This document shows, piece by piece, positions 14,930 to 23,038 of a DNA stretch of 35,452 nucleotides; within the stretch, counting starts at the first letter, position 1; the number at the start of each line of letters is the position of its first letter. The notes under the pieces are model-generated. The model did not search any database. It saw only the letters and a program-made list of their open reading frames with translations, and was not told the DNA's origin. Made by a program: the position numbers and the translations under genes. The stretch is taken from the NCBI GenBank assembly GCA_964501505.1, contig CAZCSY010000008.1, forward strand, positions 1 through 35,452. The letters run 5' to 3'. This DNA comes from CAZCSY01 sp964501505. GTDB lineage: Bacteria; Omnitrophota; Gorgyraeia; Velamenicoccales; Velamenicoccaceae.

Positions 14930-15572
14930 AAAAATAAACGGCCTTGAGAGAGAAGGCGTCCTGAAAATCTTTGTTCAGGAGCCCTTCCCTCATCAACGCG
15001 GCCAGCGCCTCGGGCCGGGGATGCCAAAATTTCTCCGGGGCGCACACGGCACCGCGCCGCGCCAGGTCCTTGCAGAGGATCCGGACACCGTCACCCGTCA
15101 CCACCGTCCCCCGCTTCACGCGCCGCAAGAACTCTTTCACCGGCAACATCCCGGGCCGGGAATGCCTTTTGGGACCCGTTTGCGTCATCCTGTAAAAACG
15201 GCAGTAGACATTGGAACGCCTGGCGTCCACCGCCACGGCCAAGGGTCCCGCCGGGCATCCCTTGACGCCGAAGGCGATCGCATCGAGGCTGGAGAAGGCC
15301 ACGCACTTCTTGCCGAGTGCGTACGAAAAGCCTTTCACGGTGCTCAATCCTATCCGGATGCCCGTAAACGACCCCGGCCCCACGCCGACCCCGAAGACAT
15401 CGACTTCATCCAAAGATAACCCGGCCTTCTTCAGGACTTCCTCGATCCATCCCGTCAGTCGGTCGGCCCGACCTTTGGCAAACGCGCGCCGGGACCCCGT
15501 CAGGCCGTCACGTGCAAAGCCGACGGCGATCACCGAATACGGCGTTGAGGTCTCAAGGGCCAGAAAGCTCAG
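14898..15572 (-). CDS. tsaB: tRNA t6A modification protein TsaB, apparent CTG start
   Basis: Inactive-ASKHA partner of TsaD needed for N6-threonylcarbamoyladenosine on tRNAs. The conserved N-terminus FLALETSTPYSVIAVGF is encoded only if translation begins at CTG 15572-15570. An in-frame TAA stands right before it, and the first ATG/GTG/TTG-type codon (GTG 15533) would cut off the beta strand. The CTG overlaps the TGA stop of the upstream gene (CTGA), the same geometry as the ATGA overlaps elsewhere in this run. Also visible: GPGSFTGIRIGLSTVKGF, VAVDARRSNVY and a normal family length of 224. tsaE lies one gene upstream. Confidence 0.88.
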   Translation of the reverse strand: MSFLALETSTPYSVIAVGFARDGLTGSRRAFAKGRADRLTGWIEEVLKKAGLSLDEVDVFGVGVGPGSFTGIRIGLSTVKGFSYALGKKCVAFSSLDAIAFGVKGCPAGPLAVAVDARRSNVYCRFYRMTQTGPKRHSRPGMLPVKEFLRRVKRGTVVTGDGVRILCKDLARRGAVCAPEKFWHPRPEALAALMREGLLNKDFQDAFSLKAVYFYGHDCQVRRG

Positions 15573-16078
15573 TTAAAAACCCCGTTATACATACGGCCCC
15601 GCTCCAAATCCTCGGCCGTGGCAAAGAGCCTGTCGAGCGCGATGATCAGGTAATTACGGCTGAAGAACTGCGGATAGCTCTTGTCGAAGACCGCCAGGAG
15701 ACCCGAAAACTGCATGCGATAGACGACATACCCCTTCTCGATCACGGCATAATGCGGCAGGCGGTTGAGGTTATACCCGATCGCCTCCCGCAGCCGCAGG
15801 GCGATGTGAGGAAAACTCATCAACTCTCCCCTGAACCCAGCAAAGGCGACGCCGATGATGACGTCGCGGCCTTTATACGTCCCGCGCAGCTCCTCCTTCC
15901 CATAAAAAAGGAAGTGAACCGTGCGCTTCCATTGAGGTCCTTCAATGACGCCGGCGGCGACGTGAAGAAAACGGTACGCCAACACGGCAACGCGTCCAAG
16001 CCACGCACCGATGATGACGGCGGCAAGACACCCTCCTGCCACCAGCATTTTGACGATAGAGGCGCTCTCGGGACTCAT
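15569..16078 (-). CDS. Unknown membrane-anchored protein within the tsaE-tsaB module
   Basis: Not recognised. 169 residues: one N-terminal hydrophobic helix at about 10-38 (MLVAGGCLAAVIIGAWLGR and on), then a soluble domain of mixed beta/alpha character. That domain includes RGTYKGRDVIIGVAFAG, FPHIALRLREAIGYN and a tyrosine/phenylalanine-rich tail. The predicted topology is a single-span membrane protein. Its start overlaps the tsaE stop by four bases (ATGA) and its stop overlaps the tsaB start (CTGA). It is therefore made in the same translational chain as the t6A proteins, though whether it acts with them is unknown. Confidence 0.75.
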   Translation of the reverse strand: MSPESASIVKMLVAGGCLAAVIIGAWLGRVAVLAYRFLHVAAGVIEGPQWKRTVHFLFYGKEELRGTYKGRDVIIGVAFAGFRGELMSFPHIALRLREAIGYNLNRLPHYAVIEKGYVVYRMQFSGLLAVFDKSYPQFFSRNYLIIALDRLFATAEDLERGRMYNGVFN

Positions 16079-16566
16079 GACCTCTTACGACTCCTGACAA
16101 ACGCTTTCACAAAACGGTCACCGCGGCCTTCGGCGGCTGTGACCTCGATGCGGCGATCCTGATCGCCCAGGATGGTAAAACGGATCTTCAGCGAAGAAGC
16201 CGGGAGGAGCGAAGCCGCCGCCTGCGGCCACTCGATAGCCGTCACCCCGTCGGCCTCCACGAACTCATCCCAGCCGATACGCTGCACCTCTACCGGCGTG
16301 CTCAAGCGGTAAAGATCGAAGTGATACAGGGGCAGGCGTCCTTCATATACGTTAAGCGTGACAAAAGAAGGACTCCTCACCTCGCGGACCCTGCGCACAC
16401 CCAGCCCCTTGGCCAGCCCTTTGACAAAGGTGGTCTTACCCACCCCGAAACCGCCCAGAAGGACAAGGCAGTCGCGGGGTTTGAGATGGCGCGACAACGC
16501 CTCGGCGAAGCGCCGCGTCTCCTCGGGGGTGTGCGTCTCAATAGAAATACCCTTCTTCATATCCAT
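16075..16566 (-). CDS. tsaE: tRNA t6A modification ATPase TsaE
   Basis: P-loop ATPase that drives the TsaB-TsaD cycle in t6A synthesis. 163 residues. The Walker A GGFGVGKTT is at 38-46 (usually GELGAGKTT), followed by the conserved SPSFVTLNVYEG, LYHFDLYRL, the EFVEADGVTAIEWPQAA block and the short C-terminal strand region. Its stop overlaps the next gene by ATGA. An in-frame second ATG two codons on is equally possible as start. thiL ends 42 bases upstream. Confidence 0.92.
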   Translation of the reverse strand: MDMKKGISIETHTPEETRRFAEALSRHLKPRDCLVLLGGFGVGKTTFVKGLAKGLGVRRVREVRSPSFVTLNVYEGRLPLYHFDLYRLSTPVEVQRIGWDEFVEADGVTAIEWPQAAASLLPASSLKIRFTILGDQDRRIEVTAAEGRGDRFVKAFVRSRKRS

Positions 16567-16608
16567 AAACGGTGATGCCCCCCATGCGCGGGAAACTCAA
16601 AACGGCTG

Positions 16609-17520
16609 TTAGAAGTGTGTGAAACCGCCGCTCCCCAACCGCCGGCGCCGCCCTTCTTTATCGGACAACCACACCCCCTTGACGCTGCGGGTCAGGCGGC
16701 CGACGGGATAAAAGCGAAGCGGTGTCTTTTTCCGGCGGACCTGCCGCAAAAGCCGCTCGGCCTCTTTTTCAGACATGCTGAACAGCAGTTCGAAATCCTC
16801 TCCGTCATAGAGGGCGGCCGCGCGGCCGCCCCGGCGCCCGGAAAGACGTTCTTCATCGACCACAGCGCCCAGATGGCTCGCCCGGGCCATCCGACCCAGA
16901 TCCTTGGCCAAGCCGTCGGAAAGGTCCATCATCGCGCGAACCTTGAAATGACGCACGAGATAGCGCGCCGCCTTCAGCCGCGGCACAAAAGAAAGGTGAC
17001 GGCCGCTTTGCGAACCGCCCAAGGGACCGGAGACGAACAAGACGTCTTTATCGCGCCCGCCGCTGCGCAGGACGAGGTGACGGCGCTCCACGACGCCTAC
17101 CATCGCGACGTCCACGACAAGGCGCTCGCTGCGATTCGTGTCCCCGCCGATGACGGCGATATCAAACAGGCGGGCCGCCCTGGAAATGCCTCTGGCCAAC
17201 GCCGCGACCGTACGTTCTGCCCGCCGCCGCGGCAGGCCGACGCTGATAAGCGCGTACCTCGGCACCCCGCCCATGGCCGCAATATCGCTGACCGAGACGG
17301 CCATGGCCTTATAGCCAACACGCTGCCGGCTCTCCCGCGGCGCGAAGTGGACCGACTCAACGAGCATGTCGACGCTCAGGAGCCAATACGAAGTCTTATC
17401 CCGATACAGCACCGCCGCGTCGTCGCCGATACCAACGACGACCCCGGCCGCCGTGGTTTTGAAACGCCGGGCCAGACGATCGACGATCGCAATCTCACGG
17501 TCTCTGATTCGGGCGGCCAT
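16609..17520 (-). CDS. thiL: Thiamine-monophosphate kinase
   Basis: Phosphorylates thiamine phosphate to thiamine diphosphate. 303 residues from ATG 17520. Visible: GIGDDAAVL, SVDMLVESVHF, the metal/nucleotide loops VSVSDIAAMGG and VIGGDTNRS, MDLSDGLAKDL, and YDGEDFELLFS. All are hallmark blocks of the ThiL/PurM-like fold. The frame is open eight codons further up, but ATG 17520 gives the usual N-terminus (REIAIVDRLARRF) and overlaps mtnA by 26 bases. No other thiamine gene is in the window. Confidence 0.94.
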   Translation of the reverse strand: MAARIRDREIAIVDRLARRFKTTAAGVVVGIGDDAAVLYRDKTSYWLLSVDMLVESVHFAPRESRQRVGYKAMAVSVSDIAAMGGVPRYALISVGLPRRRAERTVAALARGISRAARLFDIAVIGGDTNRSERLVVDVAMVGVVERRHLVLRSGGRDKDVLFVSGPLGGSQSGRHLSFVPRLKAARYLVRHFKVRAMMDLSDGLAKDLGRMARASHLGAVVDEERLSGRRGGRAAALYDGEDFELLFSMSEKEAERLLRQVRRKKTPLRFYPVGRLTRSVKGVWLSDKEGRRRRLGSGGFTHF

Positions 17521-18565
17521 ACATCTTCCTGATGCTCTTATCAAGAGGCGGACGCAACACGCCCCTTTCCGTAATGATCCCCGTCACCAACCGAGCCGGC
17601 ACCATGTCAAAAGCCGGATTGTAGACGTGTACCCCGCGCGGCGCGATCGGCCGCTTGAAGTACAATGTCGTCACCTCTGCCGGATCCCGTTCTTCGATCG
17701 GGATGTCTGCGCCCCGGCGCAAGGAAAGGTCAAAGGTCGAAAAGGGCGCCACGACGTAAAACGGAATCTTATGGGAAGACGCGCACACGGCAAGCATGTA
17801 GGTCCCGATCTTATTGGCCAGGTCTCCGTTTGCGGCCACCCGGTCCGCGCCGACAAAGACCCCGCTGATACGCCCCTGCTGCATGAGCCGCGCCGCCATG
17901 TTGTCGCAGATCAACGTCGTGTCTATCTTTCTGTGCATGAGCTCCCACGTCGTCAGACGCGCCCCCTGCAAGAGCGGCCGCGTCTCACATGCGTAGACCT
18001 TGATACGCTTACCCTGTTCTTTGGCGCGATAAAAGACGCCCAGCGCCGTTCCGTAACCGCTCGTCGCCAGCCCTCCGGCGTTGCATACCGTCAAGAGGCT
18101 CGCGCCGGAACGCACGAGCCGCGCGCCATGAGCCGCCATGCGAAAACACATAGAGATATCTTCCTGAAGGATACGGTCGGCCTCGACCCTCAAGGCCTTG
18201 AGGCGTCGGACGGCCGGCGCCTCTGCACAACGGAGGGAAACGTCGTACATCCGGCGAAGCGCCCAAGCGAGGTTCACGGCCGTGGGCCGGCTCGACGCCA
18301 GATAGTCGCGCAATCGCCGCGCGCTCTTCTCCAGGGCGGCCGCAGAACGAATCCGCGACCCCTTTTGCGTCCCCAAAAGAAAACCGTAGGCCGCGGCGAT
18401 ACCGATGAGCGGCGCCCCGCGGATCTTAAGCTTTTTAATCGCTGTCCACACATCGCTCACGCGGCGACAGGTAACATAGATGTGTCGACCGGGCAGCTGC
18501 GTCTGGTCCAGAACCTCCAGGCGATCACCCCTCCATCGGAGTGGTTCGACGAAAATGCGTGACAT
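17495..18565 (-). CDS. mtnA: S-methyl-5-thioribose-1-phosphate isomerase
   Basis: Aldose-ketose isomerase of the methionine salvage pathway, related to eIF2B subunits. 356 residues. Diagnostic blocks: IRGAPLIGIAAAYG, the catalytic Cys in TVCNAGGLATSGYGTALG, VYACETRPLLQGARLT, and the catalytic Asp in GADRVAANGDLANKIGT. The tail YNPAFDMVPARLVTGIITE is also typical. It lies 12 bases after the DUF362 ferredoxin and overlaps thiL. Other mtn genes are not visible, so it may serve another isomerase role. Confidence 0.93.
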   Translation of the reverse strand: MSRIFVEPLRWRGDRLEVLDQTQLPGRHIYVTCRRVSDVWTAIKKLKIRGAPLIGIAAAYGFLLGTQKGSRIRSAAALEKSARRLRDYLASSRPTAVNLAWALRRMYDVSLRCAEAPAVRRLKALRVEADRILQEDISMCFRMAAHGARLVRSGASLLTVCNAGGLATSGYGTALGVFYRAKEQGKRIKVYACETRPLLQGARLTTWELMHRKIDTTLICDNMAARLMQQGRISGVFVGADRVAANGDLANKIGTYMLAVCASSHKIPFYVVAPFSTFDLSLRRGADIPIEERDPAEVTTLYFKRPIAPRGVHVYNPAFDMVPARLVTGIITERGVLRPPLDKSIRKMYGRPNQRP

Positions 18566-18577
18566 GGCTCCAACCCC

Positions 18578-19699
18578 CTAAGATCCTATGAGTCGCAGGA
18601 AGAAACTCTTTTTTATGGCCACGGCACCGTGCGGGCAGATCTCCTGACAACACAGGCACAGGATGCACCGTCGGCTATCGATCACCATGCGGCCCTCCTT
18701 TTTTCCGATCGCGTGGCCCGGACAGCTCTTCTGGCATAATCCACAGACGCGGCAGCGGCCGGCGTCGATCGCCGGCTTCATGCAGAGCAACGCCTTGATA
18801 ACCGCCAAGAGCCAACGTGGCATCCGGTGCAGAAAGGTCGTGCGCGGCAGGACAAAATCCTTCACCACAAAAGACGCGAGCGGTTCCCCGCACAGCGCGA
18901 CCTCAAAGGTCTTGCCGGAGGCTGCGGCCCGACGCATCGCTTCGCGGTTGGTCGGGATATCCTCTGGCTTGAGTCCCATGACCTGCGCCAGGACCATATC
19001 CAGCGCCAGCGCGTCGGGGCTCACCGCCACCAGCCCGAGGGACCGCAAGGTCCCGCTCGAGCCAGGCCCCTCGCCCTGCATCGCCGTGATGGCGTCACAG
19101 ACGCTTAAGTGGGGCGCGCAAAACTCAAAAATATCGACAAGGGCGCAGCAGAGGTCCTCGGGATAAGGAAACTCCGAGTGGATCTTCATCTTATTCATCC
19201 CGACCACGAACCCAAAGCAGTTCTTGACCCCGGCGGTCAGAACGGTGAACCCGTGCGTCTTCATCTTCGGCACGCTGACGACGCGGTCGCACTTCTGGAG
19301 CCAGTCGGTCAACGGATAGCGGCCGCGCAGGCGGGGGATGTTGAAATACACCATTTCAACGGCCTCTTCTTCGCATACCCGCCGTACACCCGAGACCTCA
19401 TAGACCCGCTCGATATCTCTCTTCTCGCCCCAGACGCTCGGCCCGTCGCCGCAGACGACGTTCGGGGTCACCGACTTGAGACAACGCAGGACCGCGCGCA
19501 CCACCTCCGGATGCGTATCAACGCCCTGCTCAGGCGCGGCATCCGTCAAGAGGTTCGGCTTGACCAGGACACGCTCCCCTTCACGGATAAAGGCGCGGAT
19601 ACCGCCCAGCGCCTCCAGGGCCCGGCGCACCGCCGCCTCCACCTCGGAGGTCTCATACGACCGGCACCGCGTCAACGAAACAGGAATTGAATCGCCCAT
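18578..19699 (-). CDS. DUF362 protein with C-terminal 2x[4Fe-4S] ferredoxin domain
   Basis: 373 residues. The body is a DUF362 domain (VLVKPNLLTDAAPEQGVDTH, VVSVPKMKTHGFTVLTAGVKN, and the usual SPDALALDMV). The last 60 residues carry two ferredoxin motifs, CRVCGLCQKSCPGHAI and CILCLCCQEICPHGAV, each with a complete CxxCxxCxxxC(P). It is likely an iron-sulfur redox protein; the partner is unknown. ATG 19699 is preferred: the 12 open codons upstream run through a hairpin repeat and are not conserved-looking. No good Shine-Dalgarno is seen. It lies between tatD and mtnA. Confidence 0.88.
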   Translation of the reverse strand: MGDSIPVSLTRCRSYETSEVEAAVRRALEALGGIRAFIREGERVLVKPNLLTDAAPEQGVDTHPEVVRAVLRCLKSVTPNVVCGDGPSVWGEKRDIERVYEVSGVRRVCEEEAVEMVYFNIPRLRGRYPLTDWLQKCDRVVSVPKMKTHGFTVLTAGVKNCFGFVVGMNKMKIHSEFPYPEDLCCALVDIFEFCAPHLSVCDAITAMQGEGPGSSGTLRSLGLVAVSPDALALDMVLAQVMGLKPEDIPTNREAMRRAAASGKTFEVALCGEPLASFVVKDFVLPRTTFLHRMPRWLLAVIKALLCMKPAIDAGRCRVCGLCQKSCPGHAIGKKEGRMVIDSRRCILCLCCQEICPHGAVAIKKSFFLRLIGS

Positions 19700-19705
19700 A
19701 TACAC

Positions 19706-19748
19706 TTTCCCGGACAGCTTGGAAACAATTTCCAAGCCGTTCGGGAAA
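19706..19748. repeat. Hairpin repeat between tatD and the DUF362 gene
   Basis: Arms TTTCCCGGACAGCTTGGAAA (19706-19725) and its near-complement (19729-19748) match in 18 of 20 positions with a three-base loop CAA. There is no T-run, so it is not an obvious terminator. It sits just upstream of the DUF362 start and could affect its translation or mRNA stability. Confidence 0.7.
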
Positions 19749-19759
19749 CGGTCTCCTGG

Positions 19760-20527
19760 CTACAGACGAAAAAAAGTTTTTGCGTTCTGCGTCGTCTTCT
19801 CGCAAATGGTGCCCAGGTCCTCCCCCTTGACGCGGGCGACGACCTCGGCCAACGCCGGCAGATACGCCGGCTCGTTGCGCTGGCCGCGCCGGCCCTCCGG
19901 AGCCAGGAACGGCGCATCGGTCTCAAGAAAGAGCCGATCCAGGGGGACGTGTGACAAGACGCTGCGCAACCCCTCGGCCTTCTTATAGGTAACGTTGCAC
20001 GTGAACGACACGAAAAAGCCGGCATCGAGGCAGCGGGTCAGAAAGGCCGTATCGCCCGAAAAGCAGTGGACCACGACGCCGCCCAGATCAAAGGCCCTGT
20101 TGCTCTTCAATATGTCAAAGGCGCGCTCATGGGCCAGGCGCGTATGGACGATCAACGGAAGCCTCGCCTCATGGGCCAGGGCGATGAACCGCTCAAAGAC
20201 CTGCTCCTGATCCCGTTGGGGCGAAAGGTTGCGGTAAAAATCCAGTCCCACCTCGCCGATAGCCACGACCTTTTGGGCCCGCGCCAGGGACCGCACGATC
20301 TCAAAGGCAGCGTCGTCGCACTCCTGCGCGTCGTGCGGGTGGATGCCGATACTGGCAAAGACGCCGGGGAATCTTTCGGCAAGCGCCACGGCATCGCGGC
20401 TGGCCTTCAGGCTCGAGGCCACGTTGATAATCGTCTTGACGCCGGCCTGACCGGCTCGCTCCACCACCAGTTCGCGATCCGCGTCAAACTGCGGAAAATC
20501 CAGATGGCAATGCGTATCGATAAGCAT
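19760..20527 (-). CDS. tatD: TatD family metal-dependent hydrolase
   Basis: Amidohydrolase-fold metalloenzyme, in this family typically a 3'-5' DNase/RNase-like hydrolase. 255 residues from ATG 20527. Metal ligands are visible in IDTHCHLDF (HxH), AIGEVGLDFYR (Glu), LIVHTR (His), VVHCFSG (His) and LETDAPFLAP (Asp). The frame is open 16 codons upstream but those run toward the repeat element; ATG 20527 gives the standard MLIDTHCHLD start. The order metG-tatD is the same as in Bacillus subtilis. Confidence 0.95.
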   Translation of the reverse strand: MLIDTHCHLDFPQFDADRELVVERAGQAGVKTIINVASSLKASRDAVALAERFPGVFASIGIHPHDAQECDDAAFEIVRSLARAQKVVAIGEVGLDFYRNLSPQRDQEQVFERFIALAHEARLPLIVHTRLAHERAFDILKSNRAFDLGGVVVHCFSGDTAFLTRCLDAGFFVSFTCNVTYKKAEGLRSVLSHVPLDRLFLETDAPFLAPEGRRGQRNEPAYLPALAEVVARVKGEDLGTICEKTTQNAKTFFRL

Positions 20528-20550
20528 GTGTATCTCGGCAATCCACCGCA

Positions 20551-20706
20551 AGGGGCTTCTTCCCCTGTCAGACAATGAGAAGTTTTTCGGCAGCAGTCGG
20601 CAAGGTTTTAGAACGCGCGCACAGGCGAAGCCCTTTGTCGCCGGAGCGCGCGTTCTAAACCGTAGCCGACGGCGAAAAACTTCGTCTGACAGGGAAAGAA
20701 GCCCCT
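20551..20706. repeat. 156-bp imperfect inverted-repeat element (MITE/REP-like)
   Basis: The outer arms AGGGGCTTCTTCCCCTGTCAGAC (20551-20573, shown here in full as 23 bases only by position) pair with 20684-20706 with one mismatch. Pairing continues inward through GAAGTTTTTCG, TCGGC and TTTAGAACGCGCGC, with small bulges. At the centre is a GGCGA/TCGCC hairpin (20624-20639). No ORF is inside. A diverged half copy is at 13479-13547. It lies between metG and tatD, so the co-transcript would carry a very long hairpin. Confidence 0.85.
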
Positions 20707-20735
20707 GGGGCCGAATACAAAAACCATGCCTGTCT

Positions 20736-22226
20736 CTATTTTTCTTCGATGCGGGGAAAGAGCGGCGCGGCCTTCTTGACCGTGTCGGCGCCCACCTGAT
20801 CGAGGATCTTTGCGGCGGTGTCAGGAATGAAGGGCGCCAGTTCCCGGGCCACGGCCCGAAGGGACACCACCAGAACCGCGCAGAAAACCGCCAACTCCTT
20901 CGAGCGCCCCTCCTTCTTCAGATTCCAAGGCTTTGTCGCCTCGACGTACTTGTTGCAGGCATTGATCAGCGCCCAGATCGCCTCCAGGGCTGCGATAAAG
21001 TTCAGATCGTCGAAGTGAGCGACGACGTCCGCCGATAACGTCCGGAGCCTGGGCAGGATATGGTTGACGGCATACACATCGGCGTCCGCTTCACACAGAG
21101 CCGGCACCGCACCCCCAAAGTACTTCTCGACCATCGTGACGGAGCGATAGACCAGGTTGCCCAGGTCATTGGCGAGATCCCCGTTGAAACGCTTGATGAG
21201 GGACGCGCGCGAAAAGACGCCATCAAGACCAAAGGGCACCTCGCGCAGAAGGAAATAGCGGTAGGCATCGATGCCGAAGTCGTCGATCATGGCCAGCGGA
21301 TCGACGACATTCCCGCGACTCTTGGACATCTTCTCCTGACCTACCTGCCACCAGCCGTGGGCGAAGATCATGCGCGGCGGCTCGAGGTCCAACGCGTGGA
21401 GCATGATGGGCCAGAAGACGGCGTGCTGACGCAGGATGTCCTTGCCGATCAGATGCAGAGCCTCCGGCCAGAAGGTATCCATCTTCTTTTTGTCGTCGGG
21501 ATAGCCGAGCGCGCTGATATAATTCACCAAGGCGTCGAACCAAACGTATGTCACGTGGTCCGGGCTGAACGGCAGCGGGATACCCCAGGCGAGCCGCGTC
21601 TTCGGCCGGGAGATGCACAGGTCGCCCAGCACGTTAGCGCGCAAAAAACTCAAGACCTCGTTGCGCCGGGACTCTGGCCGGATGAAATCAGGGTGCGCCT
21701 CGATATACGCGACGAGCCACGACTGATACTTGGACATACGAAAGAAGTAATTGGTCTCCTTGATCCGCTCCAACGGCCGGCGGCAGTCCGGACACACCCG
21801 GTCCGACGCCTGGGCGTCTGTCCAGAAGACCTCACAGGGGACACAGTACCATCCTTCGTAATCCCCCTCATAGAGATCTTTGCGCTCATGGATCTGATCC
21901 AGGACATACTGGACCGTATGCACATGCCGCGCCTCGGTCGTACGGATAAAATCGTCGTAGCGGATATTCAGCTTGGCCCACGCCTCCTTGAAGCGCGGGA
22001 TGATGCTGTCGACGAATGCCTGGGTCCCCATCCCCTTTTCCTGGGCGGCCTTGAGGACCTTCTGTCCGTGTTCATCGGTACCGGTGAGAAAGAGCACCTG
22101 GAAGCCGTTCTGACGCTTGTGGCGCGCGAGGCAGTCCGCCGCGATCGTCGTGTAGGAGTGACCGATGTGCGGCAGGCCGTTGACGTAATAGATGGGCGTC
22201 GTGACGTAATAGGCCTTCTGACTCAT
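20736..22226 (-). CDS. metG: Methionyl-tRNA synthetase
   Basis: Class I synthetase charging tRNA-Met. 496 residues. Visible: the HIGH motif in GLPHIGHSYT, TGTDEHGQKV, one zinc knuckle WYCVPCEVFW with CPDC, and the KMSKS motif in EKMSKSRGNVVDP. The anticodon-binding helical domain contains ATKPWNLKK. The C-terminal EMAP/Trbp111-like dimerisation domain found in many bacteria is absent. The start overlaps the ricT stop by four bases (ATGA). Confidence 0.96.
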   Translation of the reverse strand: MSQKAYYVTTPIYYVNGLPHIGHSYTTIAADCLARHKRQNGFQVLFLTGTDEHGQKVLKAAQEKGMGTQAFVDSIIPRFKEAWAKLNIRYDDFIRTTEARHVHTVQYVLDQIHERKDLYEGDYEGWYCVPCEVFWTDAQASDRVCPDCRRPLERIKETNYFFRMSKYQSWLVAYIEAHPDFIRPESRRNEVLSFLRANVLGDLCISRPKTRLAWGIPLPFSPDHVTYVWFDALVNYISALGYPDDKKKMDTFWPEALHLIGKDILRQHAVFWPIMLHALDLEPPRMIFAHGWWQVGQEKMSKSRGNVVDPLAMIDDFGIDAYRYFLLREVPFGLDGVFSRASLIKRFNGDLANDLGNLVYRSVTMVEKYFGGAVPALCEADADVYAVNHILPRLRTLSADVVAHFDDLNFIAALEAIWALINACNKYVEATKPWNLKKEGRSKELAVFCAVLVVSLRAVARELAPFIPDTAAKILDQVGADTVKKAAPLFPRIEEK

Positions 22227-23038
22227 GCTTCCTTCTTGAGGACCTTTGGCCGGCCTGCGCCCGACGGATACAGGAGATGGATCATCTTGCCGTCCTCCAG
22301 GACGACCGCCGCCTCGCGCTTGAAGATATTGATGGAAGAGACCTTGCCGCGCCCCTCCGGGGAGTCGATGCGCTCGCCCTCGCGCGGCAGGCCGCGCGAG
22401 GCCTCTCTATAGAACTTGTGCTCGTACGAGAGGCAACACATGAGGCGGCCGCAGAGACCCGAGATCTTCGGTGGATTCAATGACAGGTTCTGGTCCTTGG
22501 CCATCTTGATGGTGACGGGCTCAAAATCTCTCAAGAACCGGCAACAACAAAGCTCGCGGCCGCACGGTCCGAACCCGCCGAGCATCTTGGCCTCGTCGCG
22601 CACGCCGATCTGGCGCAGCTCGATGCGCGCCTTGAAGACCTTCGCGAGGTCCTTGACGAGCTCACGGAAGTCCACCCGGCCTTCGGCGGTGAAATAAAAG
22701 AGTATCTTGGACCGGTCGAACGCGTACTCGGAGCCAACGAGCTTCATCTCGAGCTTGTGCTCCTCGATCTTGCGGCCGCACGTGCGGGATGCGTCCTTGG
22801 CCTTCTTGCGGTTCTCATCGATCTGCCGCAGGTCCTTCTCGGTGGCCGGCCGGATGATCTTCTTGACCGACGGGTCCATGTGTTCGGCCAGGACGGGATC
22901 CGTCACCACCTGGCCATAATCGGTGCCGCGGTCCACCTCGACGATAACGGTCTCACCGTTTTTCAGCGTCATGTCGTGGGCCCGATAGCATAGGACCGGC
23001 CCCATGTCCCGCAGCCTTAGCTGTGCGATAATGTCCAT
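22223..23038 (-). CDS. ricT: PSP1 domain protein RicT/YaaT
   Basis: 271 residues of the PSP1/YaaT family. In Bacillus the protein belongs to the Y-complex that carries Fe-S clusters and tunes RNase Y; whether that holds in a Gram-negative cell is inference. Conserved blocks: EVDRGTDYGQVV, KILFYFTAEGRVDFRELVKDLA, and the cysteine clusters GGFGPCGRELCCCRFL and ISGLCGRLMCCLSYE. It overlaps holB by 22 bases upstream and metG by four downstream. The order tmk-holB-ricT is that of Bacillus. Confidence 0.93.
   Translation of the reverse strand: MDIIAQLRLRDMGPVLCYRAHDMTLKNGETVIVEVDRGTDYGQVVTDPVLAEHMDPSVKKIIRPATEKDLRQIDENRKKAKDASRTCGRKIEEHKLEMKLVGSEYAFDRSKILFYFTAEGRVDFRELVKDLAKVFKARIELRQIGVRDEAKMLGGFGPCGRELCCCRFLRDFEPVTIKMAKDQNLSLNPPKISGLCGRLMCCLSYEHKFYREASRGLPREGERIDSPEGRGKVSSINIFKREAAVVLEDGKMIHLLYPSGAGRPKVLKKEA

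Noticed and set aside
17366..18562. 398-codon rightward ORF opposite thiL/mtnA
   Set aside because: Antisense shadow in GC-rich DNA; histidine/arginine/proline-rich without any recognisable domain, while the opposite strand encodes clear enzymes.
21060..22412. 450-codon rightward ORF opposite metG
   Set aside because: Antisense shadow of metG and ricT; no domain, no ribosome site.
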